A stretch of 64,000 nt of DNA from Bacteroidales bacterium (GCA_024400755.1 JAKSMG010000004.1:62001-126000), one strand, 5' to 3'; positions 40,730 through 49,403 are shown, counted from the first letter of the stretch. The notes: generated by a model from the letters alone, not told the origin. Program-made: numbers and translations.

Positions 40730-41677
40730 ATGAAAAAAACATCATTAGTTATTTTGTTGATAACGACTTTGTCCGCCTTCTGCTTCGGACAGGCAAAAAA
40801 GCCCACCATCATGGTTATGCCCAGCGACGTGTGGTGCAACACGAACGGGTATACGACAAGTTATGACAACCAGGGTTCAACGCAAAAGATACCCGACTAT
40901 AAAAATGCCTTGCAGAGCGACCCGGACCTGCTGCTTGTCATCTCGAAGATAAACACCCTGATGGCGGAGAGGGGATTCCCGTTGAAGGATCTGGAATCCA
41001 CGCTCAAGTCAATAGAACAAAGAATGGCGGAGGACAACATGACCACCAGCAAGACCTCCGGGGCCGAACTGGCGGAATCCCCACTGGACCGCATAAGAAG
41101 GACCGCCAAGGCAGATATAATCATGCAGATGACGTGGACGGTCAATACAACGGGACCAAAAAAGACAATAACCTTTAACTTGCAGGGCATAGATTCGTAC
41201 ACGAACAAGCAGATCGCGGGAGCTCAAGGCACCGGCCAGCCCTCCTTCACCGCGGAAATCCCTGTCCTGCTGGAGGAAGCCGTCATAAATCATATCGATG
41301 CCTTTTGCTCCCAACTCCAATCCTATTTTGAGGAGCTGCAAAACATAGGCCGCGAGGTGTCGGTGGATATCCGGGTATTCGATACCGGCGAAATGGATCT
41401 TGAGACGGAATTCGATGGCGTCGAGCTATCAGAGATCATTGACGACTGGATGGCTCAAAACACCGTGGAACACAGATTCAACAAGTCTGACGCGAGCGAG
41501 AATTTCATCCAATTCGAACAAGTGAGGATACCCCTCTATAAAATGAACGGGGCAGCCATGGACACGGAAGCGTTTGTCCGCGAATTACGCAATTTCCTGC
41601 GCAAAAATTATGAAATCCAATCCAAAGTAATGACGAGAGGATTGGGAAGAGCTATTTTAGTAATCGGTGAAAAATAA
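40730..41677 (+). CDS. DUF6175 family exported protein, CsgG/TolB-N-like
   Basis: 315 residues with signal peptide (MKKTSLVILLITTLSAFCFG). The opening KKPTIMVMPSDVWCNTNGY and the segment DLLLVISKINTLMAERGFPL, then KADIIMQMTWTVN, resemble the N-terminal sheet-helix units of CsgG/TolB-type envelope proteins. I recall this family as DUF6175. The second half has FIQFEQVRIPLYKMNGAAMD. It is likely periplasmic and part of an envelope assembly, by context. Confidence 0.68.
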   Translation: MKKTSLVILLITTLSAFCFGQAKKPTIMVMPSDVWCNTNGYTTSYDNQGSTQKIPDYKNALQSDPDLLLVISKINTLMAERGFPLKDLESTLKSIEQRMAEDNMTTSKTSGAELAESPLDRIRRTAKADIIMQMTWTVNTTGPKKTITFNLQGIDSYTNKQIAGAQGTGQPSFTAEIPVLLEEAVINHIDAFCSQLQSYFEELQNIGREVSVDIRVFDTGEMDLETEFDGVELSEIIDDWMAQNTVEHRFNKSDASENFIQFEQVRIPLYKMNGAAMDTEAFVRELRNFLRKNYEIQSKVMTRGLGRAILVIGEK

Positions 41678-41683
41678 AATTCT

Positions 41684-42640
41684 ATGAAAAAGTTAGCATT
41701 ATTAATATTGTCAGCCGCGATGCTGTTGCCATGGGGCAAGGTTTCCGCACAAACAGACTTTTCCTCAGGAGAGTCCCGTATCCCCTTATCCGTGGTTATA
41801 CCCGAACAAGTGAACAAACTGTCGCCCGGATCGGAAAGCTACCTCACGAACAAGCTGAAACAGGCGGCCGCGGCGAACGGATTGTCCGTGAACGAAGGTC
41901 TTTCTCGTTTTTTCATCACGGCGGTAATCACGCCGCTCACAAAGGACGTGGTTCCCGGACCGCCCCAGCAAATTGCTCAGAACCTGGAAATAACGCTCTA
42001 CATTGCCGACGGCTTCGACCAAAAGGTGTTTGCCACCACAAACGTTACCGCCAAAGGGGTGGGAACCAACGACACCAAGGCATACATTGATGCCGTCAAG
42101 CACATCAATGTCAAGTCGAAGGAGCTGAAGGAATTTACGGAAGAGGGCAAAAAGAAAATCATTGCCTACTACGAGGCGCAATGCGACAACATCATCAAAA
42201 AAGCCAACAGCCTGGCCACGCAAAAAGAGTATGAAGCCGCCATCTACGAGCTGACCGCCATTCCGGATGTTTGCAGCTGCTACGACAAGGCCTTGGCCGC
42301 CACCGCCACCATATACCAGCAATACATTGACCACCTGTGCGACATAAATCTGGCAAAGGCCAAAATGGCATGGGCAGCCGACCAAAACAGCTTTGGGGCA
42401 AGTGCCGCCGGCGAATATCTCGCCTATGTTTACCCCGACGCGAAATGCTATGGGGAAGCCATGGACTTATATAGGGAAATAAAGGGAAAGGTGTTGGACG
42501 ACTGGAAATTTGAAATGAAAATTTACCAAGACGGCGTGGACCTGGAAAAGGAACGCATCAAGGCATGGCGCGCCATCGGCGTGGCATTCGGCAACCACCA
42601 ACAACCGGTCACCACGTTCGTAAATTGGTTATTTAGATAA
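41684..42640 (+). CDS. exported protein, CsgG-like N-terminal half and helical C-terminal half
   Basis: 318 residues, starting 6 bp after the DUF6175 gene. Signal peptide to about residue 22. The first half has IPLSVVIPEQVNKLSPGSES, RFFITAVITPLTKDVVPGPP and NLEITLYIADGFDQKVFATT, an alternation like CsgG-type proteins; the second half is helical with TPR-like AYYEAQCDNIIKKANSLATQ and DLYREIKGKVLDDW. There is no lipobox. It ends the G+C-richer subset 39009-42640. Confidence 0.66.
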   Translation: MKKLALLILSAAMLLPWGKVSAQTDFSSGESRIPLSVVIPEQVNKLSPGSESYLTNKLKQAAAANGLSVNEGLSRFFITAVITPLTKDVVPGPPQQIAQNLEITLYIADGFDQKVFATTNVTAKGVGTNDTKAYIDAVKHINVKSKELKEFTEEGKKKIIAYYEAQCDNIIKKANSLATQKEYEAAIYELTAIPDVCSCYDKALAATATIYQQYIDHLCDINLAKAKMAWAADQNSFGASAAGEYLAYVYPDAKCYGEAMDLYREIKGKVLDDWKFEMKIYQDGVDLEKERIKAWRAIGVAFGNHQQPVTTFVNWLFR

Positions 42641-42665
42641 ATTTAACTTTATGTATTCATCATTA

Positions 42666-42706
42666 AAAACCGAAGAGGATAATGCGATAACTATCCAGCA
42701 AACAAA
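42666..42706 (+). promoter_or_regulatory. AAAACCGA hairpin leader, copy 3
   Basis: AAAACCGA, then GGATA, loop ATGCGATAAC, TATCC. The stem bases differ completely from copy 2 yet still pair (5 bp), while the box and loop are kept. Precedes ATG 42707 by a short spacer. Confidence 0.6.
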
Positions 42707-43414
42707 ATGAAAAAAATATTATTTTCTATTATTATTCTTTCAATTTCACTAACTTCTTTTGCTCAGATGTATGAAGTGGGACATGTTTATGAGATTAATG
42801 GCGTTAAGGGTTTGGTTTATAAAGTTTCTCCTAATCAACGGCACGGCATGATGATTTCCATTGATTGCGTTCCAGCAAAGTCTGCTGTTTTTTGCACAGA
42901 TAAAGTTTCATTCGACACCGTAATATGCCAAAGCGATAATGGTAAGGAAAACTTTGCCGCAATAGAAAAATACATCACAGACAACAATTTGTCCTGGGAC
43001 AACTTCCCCGTATTTCAGTGGATCAAAGAAAACGGGAAAGGATGGTATCTCCCATCTATAAAAGAATTACAGGAAGTTTATGAGGTTTTGTATGAAACTT
43101 CTTTCGTAAATAATAAAATCAAAGGACAAGATAAAAAAGTAAAAGCCATTAATAAGGAAATTAACGATAATGGAGGAACTCCATTTGGTAAAATGATGAT
43201 TTCCAGCACAGAATGCAAAATTACCAACAAGAAAAATAAATCTAAATATTATGTGTACTGTATTTCTAAAGACAGCGAAGGTTCATCTAATGTGGGCGGC
43301 CTTATAGGTCTTATTTCAGACGTGACAACTACTGCTCTCAATGATACTTATTCCAAAATAATTTCTTCTGTGACAACAAAAGCTAGTGGCACAAGACTTA
43401 TCATGGAGTTTTAA
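42707..43414 (+). CDS. exported protein with Lcl/DUF1566-like domain
   Basis: 235 residues, signal peptide MKKILFSIIILSISLTSFAQ. The motif GKGWYLPSIKELQEVYEVLY corresponds to the GWRLPTxxEL signature of the Lcl/DUF1566 family, and MMISSTECK plus YYVYCISK fit its later strands. Members are often bound to the surface or involved in adhesion. A-T rich and using different codons from the preceding four genes. The 13-bp gap to the next gene suggests an operon. Confidence 0.72.
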   Translation: MKKILFSIIILSISLTSFAQMYEVGHVYEINGVKGLVYKVSPNQRHGMMISIDCVPAKSAVFCTDKVSFDTVICQSDNGKENFAAIEKYITDNNLSWDNFPVFQWIKENGKGWYLPSIKELQEVYEVLYETSFVNNKIKGQDKKVKAINKEINDNGGTPFGKMMISSTECKITNKKNKSKYYVYCISKDSEGSSNVGGLIGLISDVTTTALNDTYSKIISSVTTKASGTRLIMEF

Positions 43415-43426
43415 TTTGATAATGCT

Positions 43427-44698
43427 ATGAAACAAATTTTAACCATTATTTGTTTACTTCTGAGCGTTTGTCTCTGGGGACAAACGCTCTCACCCAAAAA
43501 AGTTGGAAAGTTATGGGGTTTCGCCAACGAAAATGATTCTATGGTAATCCCAGCAAAATATTCCGCCGTTGGAGATTTTTCCTATCAATACTACACTTGG
43601 GTAAATATTGGAGGTAAAGGAAATAACGACGAGCTTCCTTTTGGCGGCAAATGGGGGGTGATTGACGTTCATGGCAACGAAGTCTGTCCCGTAAATTATG
43701 ATTATGTCGACTATTGCACCTCAGATTTAGTCGCGGTAAATTTAGGCGGTGTGATGAATAAGAAAACGATGGTCATTGACGGAGGCCTTTGGGGGTTTGT
43801 CGATTTAAAAACAGGACAAGTATGTGTTCCCATTGAATATACGCAGGTAAGTGCCTTTATTAACAGCGATGTCGCCTGGATGCAAAAAGGCGGAACACTA
43901 AAAAAGAAGATTTTATACGAAGATGTCAAGAATGAAAAAGGTAAAGTAGTTGAACAAAAACGACTTTTTCATGTATTCAATGACTTTAATCTTCTTAAGA
44001 CTTTTGAACGTTTTTATCTCACGGGGGCGTGGGGACTCGTTGCCAAAGACGGGACAACTTTAACCCCTTTTGATTATTCCTGTGGAGGTAATTTCAAAAA
44101 TGGCACGTGCGCGATAAATAAATCCGGTCACTATGGATTGATGGATATGACTGGAAAAGAACTTATTCCGTGCCAATACGAAGATATCAGCGAATGTTAC
44201 GACGAAGGCGTTGTTTGGGTATGGGAAGAATCTTCTTCCGGAAAGAACAAAATCGGATTACTCTCCAAAAACGGAAAGAAATTAAGCGAAATGAAATACG
44301 AGTCGGTCGGAAACTTTGTTGATAGTGTGGCTTGGTTTATCATCAATGACAAAATTGGTTTGATTGATTGTAATGGCAAAGAACTTCGTCCTGCTACGTT
44401 CCAAAAAGTTGGAGAATTTAACCACAATCTGGCTTTTTGTTCAACAGATGGAGTCTCATTTGGTATAATCGATAATAAGGGCAAACAAATTTTGCCTGAA
44501 CAATATTCGAATATGGCAGCTAAATTCGGGGAAGGTTCTCCTTTTGTTTTCAATAATGGAACAAATTTCATCAGTTGGGTTAAACAAGGTTCGGATTCTT
44601 ACAGTTGGATTGACCAAAATGGAAATATTATTATTTCTAATGCGAAGGTTGAATACACCTTGTTTGATGTAATACCTAATGAATTATGGGACTATTAA
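43427..44698 (+). CDS. exported WG-repeat protein
   Basis: 423 residues with signal peptide (MKQILTIICLLLSVCLWGQ). About eight WG-type repeats are readable: LWGFANENDSM, KWGVIDVHGNEVCP, LWGFVDLKTGQVCVPIEYTQ, AWGLVAKDGTTLTPFDYS, HYGLMDMTGKELIPCQYEDI, KIGLLSKNGKKLSEMKYESV, KIGLIDCNGKELRPATFQKV, SFGIIDNKGKQILPEQYSNM. WG repeats form beta-rich surface scaffolds of unknown use. Its end overlaps the beginning of the next open frame, but the likely start of that gene lies 12 bp downstream. Confidence 0.85.
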   Translation: MKQILTIICLLLSVCLWGQTLSPKKVGKLWGFANENDSMVIPAKYSAVGDFSYQYYTWVNIGGKGNNDELPFGGKWGVIDVHGNEVCPVNYDYVDYCTSDLVAVNLGGVMNKKTMVIDGGLWGFVDLKTGQVCVPIEYTQVSAFINSDVAWMQKGGTLKKKILYEDVKNEKGKVVEQKRLFHVFNDFNLLKTFERFYLTGAWGLVAKDGTTLTPFDYSCGGNFKNGTCAINKSGHYGLMDMTGKELIPCQYEDISECYDEGVVWVWEESSSGKNKIGLLSKNGKKLSEMKYESVGNFVDSVAWFIINDKIGLIDCNGKELRPATFQKVGEFNHNLAFCSTDGVSFGIIDNKGKQILPEQYSNMAAKFGEGSPFVFNNGTNFISWVKQGSDSYSWIDQNGNIIISNAKVEYTLFDVIPNELWDY

Positions 44699-44709
44699 AA
44701 TTATCTACA

Positions 44710-45939
44710 ATGAAACATATATTAAATGTCATTATATTATCTGTTATATTGTCTTTTCCATGTTTAACGGCTTTTTGTCAACGAAAAAGCATAAACGAAA
44801 ATTACAACAGAAGTTCTTTGTATCAGATACTGATTTCCCATCCTGAATTGAAGATGAATTCAGAGATTGTTTCAGCTTATATGACCTTGCCCGTTCAAGA
44901 CAAATACAACGACCATAGTTTGAGTCTTAAATACATTACCGCTTCACAAAGAGAAAGCAAAAAAAACGGTAAAGAAGCTATCGATGAATTTATCATTAAA
45001 AATGAATTAGCTAAACGTTTGGTTTCAAAATGGTTTAATCGGGACTATACCAATGGCGGATTTGACGTCAATTTAATTGCAGAACGCGGCAATTACAATG
45101 CGTCACAAAGCGATGTCGCCATTGCTCTTAATTCACAACGCGGTCTTGCCATGCTCTCCGATGCCGGGGAAAATCTTATTGGCAATACTTTTGTCATTTT
45201 CAATGATGTAACTTATGTCGATAAGGAAGCCAATGCTCAAATTGCCAAAGCAGCTCTTCAATTGGTAGGGGCACTCGTTGGAAAATTTGTCGGAGGAGCA
45301 GAAAGTGTTGCAAAACTTGGATCCTCCATAGCAGATGCCATTTCTGGCTTTACGGTTAAAATTGAATCACATTTGTACCGTTTGGAGTGGACAGAAGAAA
45401 CTTCAAACTTTTTTTATCAAAATTGTTATTACGATAAAAAAACTGTAAATGCTGACAAAAAACAAAACTACATAAATGACAAGGAACATTTCAAACTCGT
45501 TTATGTGGGTTCCTATTCATCTGTAAGTTCTAAAACGACGATGCGCGGCATTAATAAACCAGAAGACGTTTTTAGAAAGGTTTTGGCTCGCTCTATCGAC
45601 GAAAACATCGTGGCCCTTCAACGTAAATTTGATGTGTTCAAAGTTATCGTACCTGTCTATAGCGTAAAAAACAATATAGTTTGCGCCCAAATTGGATTAA
45701 AAGAGGGAATCAACCTCAATTCTCGCTTTGAAGTTTTAGAAAGAAACATAGATGAAAATGGTAAGACAACGTATGTGAGAAAAGGTGTTATCAAACCTAT
45801 CAAAGACAAAATTTGGGATAATAGATTTATGGCCACCGAAGAAGGCACTAACGAAGCAAACTTGAATTATACTTCATTTGAAATTGTGAGTGGAAAAGAT
45901 TTTTACCCAGGTATGCTTTTGCGAGAAATTAAATTTTAA
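44710..45939 (+). CDS. exported protein with FlgT/CsgG-like C-terminal domain
   Basis: 409 residues from ATG 44710 (MKHILNVIILSVILSFPCL); the ATG at 44686 lies inside the previous gene and before the signal peptide. A Gly-Ala-rich stretch (LQLVGALVGKFVGGAESVAK, about 185-205) could be a membrane-inserting segment. The last third, VIVPVYSVKNNIVCAQIGLK and GINLNSRFEVLERNIDENGK, resembles the C-terminal domain of FlgT and related outer-membrane proteins. Function unknown. Confidence 0.68.
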   Translation: MKHILNVIILSVILSFPCLTAFCQRKSINENYNRSSLYQILISHPELKMNSEIVSAYMTLPVQDKYNDHSLSLKYITASQRESKKNGKEAIDEFIIKNELAKRLVSKWFNRDYTNGGFDVNLIAERGNYNASQSDVAIALNSQRGLAMLSDAGENLIGNTFVIFNDVTYVDKEANAQIAKAALQLVGALVGKFVGGAESVAKLGSSIADAISGFTVKIESHLYRLEWTEETSNFFYQNCYYDKKTVNADKKQNYINDKEHFKLVYVGSYSSVSSKTTMRGINKPEDVFRKVLARSIDENIVALQRKFDVFKVIVPVYSVKNNIVCAQIGLKEGINLNSRFEVLERNIDENGKTTYVRKGVIKPIKDKIWDNRFMATEEGTNEANLNYTSFEIVSGKDFYPGMLLREIKF

Positions 45940-45966
45940 TATTATTTTCCACCTTTTTATTAATTT

Positions 45967-46003
45967 AAAACCGACGAGCCGATGGGATAGAACTGGCATA
46001 TTT
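45967..46003 (+). promoter_or_regulatory. AAAACCGA hairpin leader, copy 4 (weak)
   Basis: AAAACCGA, then GCC, loop GATGGGATAGAACT, GGC. Only a 3-bp stem; the loop aligns loosely with ATGCGATAAC. Directly before ATG 46004. Confidence 0.4.
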
Positions 46004-46207
46004 ATGATGAAGAAATTCTTATTGATCGCAGGAATCGCGGCAATTACCGTGTTATCCTTGTCATCCTGTAAAAAAACTTGTGTCTGTAAAGAAGGTAACT
46101 CTACTCGTTTACAAACTATAGAAATTAGTTCCGGTTCATGTCTTTCATATGCACAAGCATTTGAAAGTGGTAATAATCCAGCTGGTCAACATTGGACTTG
46201 CAGATAA
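46004..46207 (+). CDS. very small lipoprotein
   Basis: 67 residues: MMKKFLLIAGIAAITVLSL, then lipobox SSC at about residue 22, and a mature part with two more Cys (CVCKEGNSTRLQTIEI) and a final ending in TCR. The mature protein is only about 46 residues; the Cys are likely disulphide-bonded outside the cytoplasm. Start chosen at ATG 46004 or 46007; the frame upstream belongs to the previous gene. It closes the exported-protein locus and is followed by a terminator. Confidence 0.62.
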   Translation: MMKKFLLIAGIAAITVLSLSSCKKTCVCKEGNSTRLQTIEISSGSCLSYAQAFESGNNPAGQHWTCR

Positions 46208-46230
46208 TTGAATCTTTTTACCAAAAATGA

Positions 46231-46264
46231 GAGAGGGTGACTAAAAGCAGTCATCCTCTTTTTT
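46231..46264 (+). terminator. intrinsic terminator of the exported-protein locus
   Basis: GAGAGGGTGACT, loop AAAAGC, AGTCATCCTC followed by TTTTTT. It starts 23 bp after the stop of the small lipoprotein gene. Confidence 0.8.
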
Positions 46265-46295
46265 GTTGTTCAGAATTATCCCGTTTAATCTTGTT

Positions 46296-46467
46296 GAGAT
46301 TCCGGTGTTTCCTCCTTACGTCAGAAACATCGGAATGGCGATGAGTCACGCCTACGCAAGGGCGGCGGCGCAACATAAGAGGTTAATGCACGTGTGAGAA
46401 GAAGCCGCCACTTCTTGACCAATGATTCGTCGCCATTCCGACGAAGCAGAGCGAAGGACGGAATCTC
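46296..46467. repeat. large palindromic intergenic element
   Basis: Outer arms GAGATTCCG (46296-46304) and CGGAATCTC (46459-46467); inner arms CGGAATGGCGA (46331-46341) and TCGCCATTCCG (46430-46440). The right side, ATTCCGACGAAGCAGAGCGA followed by AGGACGGAATCTC, belongs to the 'CATTCCGAnGAAG..GAATCTC' type of intergenic repeat known from many Bacteroidetes genomes. It fills most of the gene-free stretch 46208-46560, with the terminator before it and a promoter after it. Confidence 0.65.
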
Positions 46468-46525
46468 TTCACAAGACTTAAAGGATAATTTCAATTTTTT
46501 CACCTAACACTAACGATAATTTTTG

Positions 46526-46533
46526 TATCTTTG
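46526..46533 (+). promoter_or_regulatory. -7 box for the dksA-like/lspA operon
   Basis: TATCTTTG followed by C, an exact TAnnTTTG match, 28 bp before the ATG at 46561; a T6 run about 26 bp upstream may replace the -33 box. Confidence 0.55.
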
Positions 46534-46560
46534 CAACCATTTATAACAAATCATAATATT

Positions 46561-46947
46561 ATGCCTGAAAAACCTATCGTAAGATATTCAGATGAAGAGT
46601 TGGCCGAATTCAAAGCGCTGATCGAAGAAAAACTCGCCGAAGCCAGAAAGAATTTAGCCTCCTATTTGGACGCATACAGCAACGCCGGAAACGACACTAT
46701 GGACACCGCCCCCACTTTCAAAAACCTGGAAGAAGGAAATATGGTATTGTCCAAGGAAGAAAACGGACAATTGGCTGCACGCTTGGATAAATACATCAAA
46801 AACCTGGAAGCCGCTTTGATCCGCATCGAAAACAAAACCTACGGAATCTGCCGCATCACCGGAAAACTCATCCCCAAGGAACGCCTCAAAGTCGTACCTC
46901 ACGCCACCCTTAGCTACGAGGCCAAAGTAAATCAGAACAATAAATAG
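46561..46947 (+). CDS. TraR/DksA-family protein with degenerate zinc finger
   Basis: 128 residues. Long coiled-coil N-terminus (LAEFKALIEEKLAEARKNLA), a middle with DTMDTAPTFKNLEEGNMVLS, and a DksA-like C-terminus YGICRITGKLIPKERLKVVP. Three of the four zinc Cys are missing; only the Cys of YGIC remains, while the KxIPxxRLxxxPxAxxxxxA frame is kept, as is common in Bacteroidetes. It should bind RNA polymerase through the secondary channel, if it works like DksA. It begins an operon with lspA. Confidence 0.85.
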   Translation: MPEKPIVRYSDEELAEFKALIEEKLAEARKNLASYLDAYSNAGNDTMDTAPTFKNLEEGNMVLSKEENGQLAARLDKYIKNLEAALIRIENKTYGICRITGKLIPKERLKVVPHATLSYEAKVNQNNK

Positions 46948-46955
46948 TTTTTTCT

Positions 46956-47600
46956 GTGAAAAAAAGCACTAAACTCTCTCTCTTATCTGCCGGCATCATC
47001 GTTCTGTTCATTATCCTTGACCAAATCCTGAAGATTTGGGTGAAAACCCATATGCTTCTCGGTGAGCATATTTCCGTCATCGGTGACTGGTTTTACCTTT
47101 ATTTTATTGAAAATGAAGGGATGGCCTTCGGCTTGTCTTTCGGACAAAATCTCGGCAAACTTCTCCTGACCGTCTTCCGCATCTTTATTGTCGGTTTTCT
47201 GATTTATTATTTAATTAAATTGATAAAGAAAAATAAGGCCGATGCCATTGTCGTGACCATTCTGTCGCTGATTATTACCGGCGCCGTTGGCAATATCATC
47301 GATTCCTTGTTCTACGGGGTTATCTTTAATGAAAGCACACCGTTGACTTTGGCAACTCTGTTTCCGGAAGGCGGCGGTTATGCTCCCGTACTTTATGGTC
47401 GCGTGGTGGATATGTTCTATTTTCCGCTGTTTGTCATCCCCGACTGGTTCCCGATTTTTAGTGGAGAGTATTTCTTCCCCGCCATCTTCAATCTTGCCGA
47501 CAGCTGCGTGACAGTGGGAATTATTCTCGCTCTGATATTCTATAAAAGAATTTTTGTTGAAGAAAAAGTCGCAGAACATACACAAAATCAACAAAAATAA
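46956..47600 (+). CDS. lspA: lipoprotein signal peptidase II
   Basis: 214 residues, starting with GTG 8 bp after the stop of the dksA-like gene. Four membrane helices. The two catalytic Asp are present: GRVVDMFYFP and FNLADSCVTVG, as is GNIIDSLFYG. It removes signal peptides from prolipoproteins in the inner membrane, serving the many lipoproteins in this window. It is longer than the proteobacterial enzyme (about 165) because of an insertion between the catalytic loops (VIFNESTPLTLATLFPEGGG), usual in Bacteroidetes. Confidence 0.93.
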   Translation: MKKSTKLSLLSAGIIVLFIILDQILKIWVKTHMLLGEHISVIGDWFYLYFIENEGMAFGLSFGQNLGKLLLTVFRIFIVGFLIYYLIKLIKKNKADAIVVTILSLIITGAVGNIIDSLFYGVIFNESTPLTLATLFPEGGGYAPVLYGRVVDMFYFPLFVIPDWFPIFSGEYFFPAIFNLADSCVTVGIILALIFYKRIFVEEKVAEHTQNQQK

Positions 47601-47627
47601 CAGATTTTACATAGACATTTTTCAAAG

Positions 47628-48869
47628 ATGAAAACAGAAATTATGTCTCCGGTGGGCTCCTACGAGTCCCTTATGGCTGCCATCCAGGCAGGCGCCGGTT
47701 CGGTATATTTCGGCGTGGGCAATATGAATATGCGTTCGCGCTCCGCCGCCAACTTCACCAATGAAGACCTTCAGAAAATTACCGATATCTGCAAAGAACA
47801 CCACGTCCGTTCCTATCTGACAGTAAATACTATCATTTACAATAACGAGGTAAATGAAGTCCATCAATTGATTGACTTGGCTAAGCAATGCGAGGTTTCG
47901 GCTATTATTGCCTTCGACTGGGCCGTCATTCAATATTGCAGAAAAATCGGTATGGAAGTGCATATTTCTACCCAATGCAATATTACCAATATCGAAGCCG
48001 TTCGATTTTACGCCCAATTCGCCGACGTGATGGTGCTGGCACGCGAAGTCACCCTCGCTCAAGCTGCCGATATCTGCAAAAGCATTAAAGATGAACATAT
48101 CTGCGGTCCGTCTGGGCAACTTGTTCAAATCGAAATGTTTGTCCACGGTGCCCTCTGTATGGCAGTTTCCGGCAAATGCTACCTCAGTTTGGACAATTTG
48201 GGCTATTCCGCCAACCGAGGTGCCTGTTTGCAGCCCTGCCGCCGCAAATACCGCGTCAAGGACGATGAAAGCGATATGGAATTGCTGGTGGACGGCAAAT
48301 ACATTATGTCGCCCAAAGACCTCTGTACCATCGGCTTTCTGGACAAGGTGATTAAGGCGGGTGTCTCTATCCTCAAAATCGAAGGTCGTGGCCGTTCCGC
48401 CGAATATGTCAAAATGGTAACCGCTTGCTACCACGAGGCCTTACAGGCCATTGAGGACGGCTCTTTCACTCAAGAAAAGGTGAATCAATGGATGGATAAA
48501 CTGCGCAGCGTCTATAATCGAGATTTTTGGGACGGCTACTATTTGGGCCGAACAATGGGCGAATGGACGGAACGCTATGGTTCACAGGCCACTCGCGTGA
48601 AAACACATATCGGAAAAATCACCAATTATTATGCCAATATCGGCGTTGCTGAAATCTATGTCGAGACCGGTTCTTTGAATTTGGGCGAAAATATCCTGAT
48701 TAGCGGACCAACAACCGGCGTTTATGAAGCCGTTCTCAATGAAATTCGCGTGGATTTGAAACCCACCGATCATGCTGATAAGGGTGTTTATTGTTCTATT
48801 CCAACCACCGAATTGGTGCGCCGAGGCGATAAAGTCTATAAGTGGACCGACGTGATAGATGAGTTCTAA
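47628..48869 (+). CDS. U32 family peptidase (TrhP-like)
   Basis: 413 residues. U32 signature EMFVHGALCMAVSGKCYLS, followed by ANRGACLQPCRRKY with the conserved Cys. The N-terminus MSPVGSYESLMAAIQAGAGS is a TIM-barrel first strand and phosphate loop; a C-terminal domain (about 330-413) with LVRRGDKVYKWTDVIDEF is present. Relatives TrhP/YegQ take part in prephenate-dependent hydroxylation of uridine-34 in tRNAs, and others are called collagenases; I favour the tRNA role here because there is no signal peptide. It is the third gene after lspA. Confidence 0.88.
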   Translation: MKTEIMSPVGSYESLMAAIQAGAGSVYFGVGNMNMRSRSAANFTNEDLQKITDICKEHHVRSYLTVNTIIYNNEVNEVHQLIDLAKQCEVSAIIAFDWAVIQYCRKIGMEVHISTQCNITNIEAVRFYAQFADVMVLAREVTLAQAADICKSIKDEHICGPSGQLVQIEMFVHGALCMAVSGKCYLSLDNLGYSANRGACLQPCRRKYRVKDDESDMELLVDGKYIMSPKDLCTIGFLDKVIKAGVSILKIEGRGRSAEYVKMVTACYHEALQAIEDGSFTQEKVNQWMDKLRSVYNRDFWDGYYLGRTMGEWTERYGSQATRVKTHIGKITNYYANIGVAEIYVETGSLNLGENILISGPTTGVYEAVLNEIRVDLKPTDHADKGVYCSIPTTELVRRGDKVYKWTDVIDEF

Positions 48870-48914
48870 ACTATAAAATTTTTCTAAATTTTATTTTTCT
48901 ATAAATAAAATATG

Positions 48915-48922
48915 TATATTTG
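48915..48922 (+). promoter_or_regulatory. -7 box for the DUF5618 genes
   Basis: TATATTTG followed by C on plus, 66 bp before the ATG at 48988. A small hairpin CGGAA-TA-TTCCG follows in the leader (about 48926-48939). Confidence 0.5.
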
Positions 48923-48987
48923 CATCGGAAATATTCCGTATGCAATAACATTATTTATTGTTGGAATAAATTAATAATCAAATTATT

Positions 48988-49377
48988 ATGGAAAAGAAAG
49001 ATCCGATTGAAGAAGCAAAAAGGTACGTGGAAAATGCGAAAACCATTTTACAAGAACATGGGGAGTTGGATATTGACACCAGATCGTATGCTGACAGAAA
49101 GTACGTGAAGATGGCGGGAAACACTTTGTGGAACGGTTGCCTGTTGGCGTTGGAGGCGGTATTTCATCTGCGACAGGGCAAGGGTCGTCCTTCCATCGAA
49201 AAATACACGGAAGCCATTGCCAAACGAGACAAAAAGTTGCTGTCGTTTGTGAATTTGGGCTACGATACGATGCACTTGGCTATGGGCTATGACGGGAATC
49301 AGGCAAAGGCAGTCAGTGACGTGGGTTTTCAAACCGCCAACTCCATCATTTCCCGCTGCGAGTTGATGTTGAAATAA
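48988..49377 (+). CDS. DUF5618 family protein, copy 1
   Basis: 129 residues, helical: EEAKRYVENAKTILQEHGEL, SYADRKYVKMAGNTLWNGCL and a LALEAVFHLRQGKGRPSIEK stretch. The fold recalls HEPN-like helical bundles. Function unknown. A tandem duplicate follows 26 bp after the stop (49404). The duplicated unit includes the sequence just upstream of the start (AATCAAATTATTATGGAAA), so each copy keeps its own ribosome-binding region. Confidence 0.78.
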   Translation: MEKKDPIEEAKRYVENAKTILQEHGELDIDTRSYADRKYVKMAGNTLWNGCLLALEAVFHLRQGKGRPSIEKYTEAIAKRDKKLLSFVNLGYDTMHLAMGYDGNQAKAVSDVGFQTANSIISRCELMLK

Positions 49378-49403
49378 GTGATCAATTTTATAATCAAATT
49401 ATT

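Noticed and set aside
47622..48434. Long minus-strand open frame opposite the U32 peptidase gene
   Set aside because: Shadow frame; the plus-strand product has all U32 motifs.
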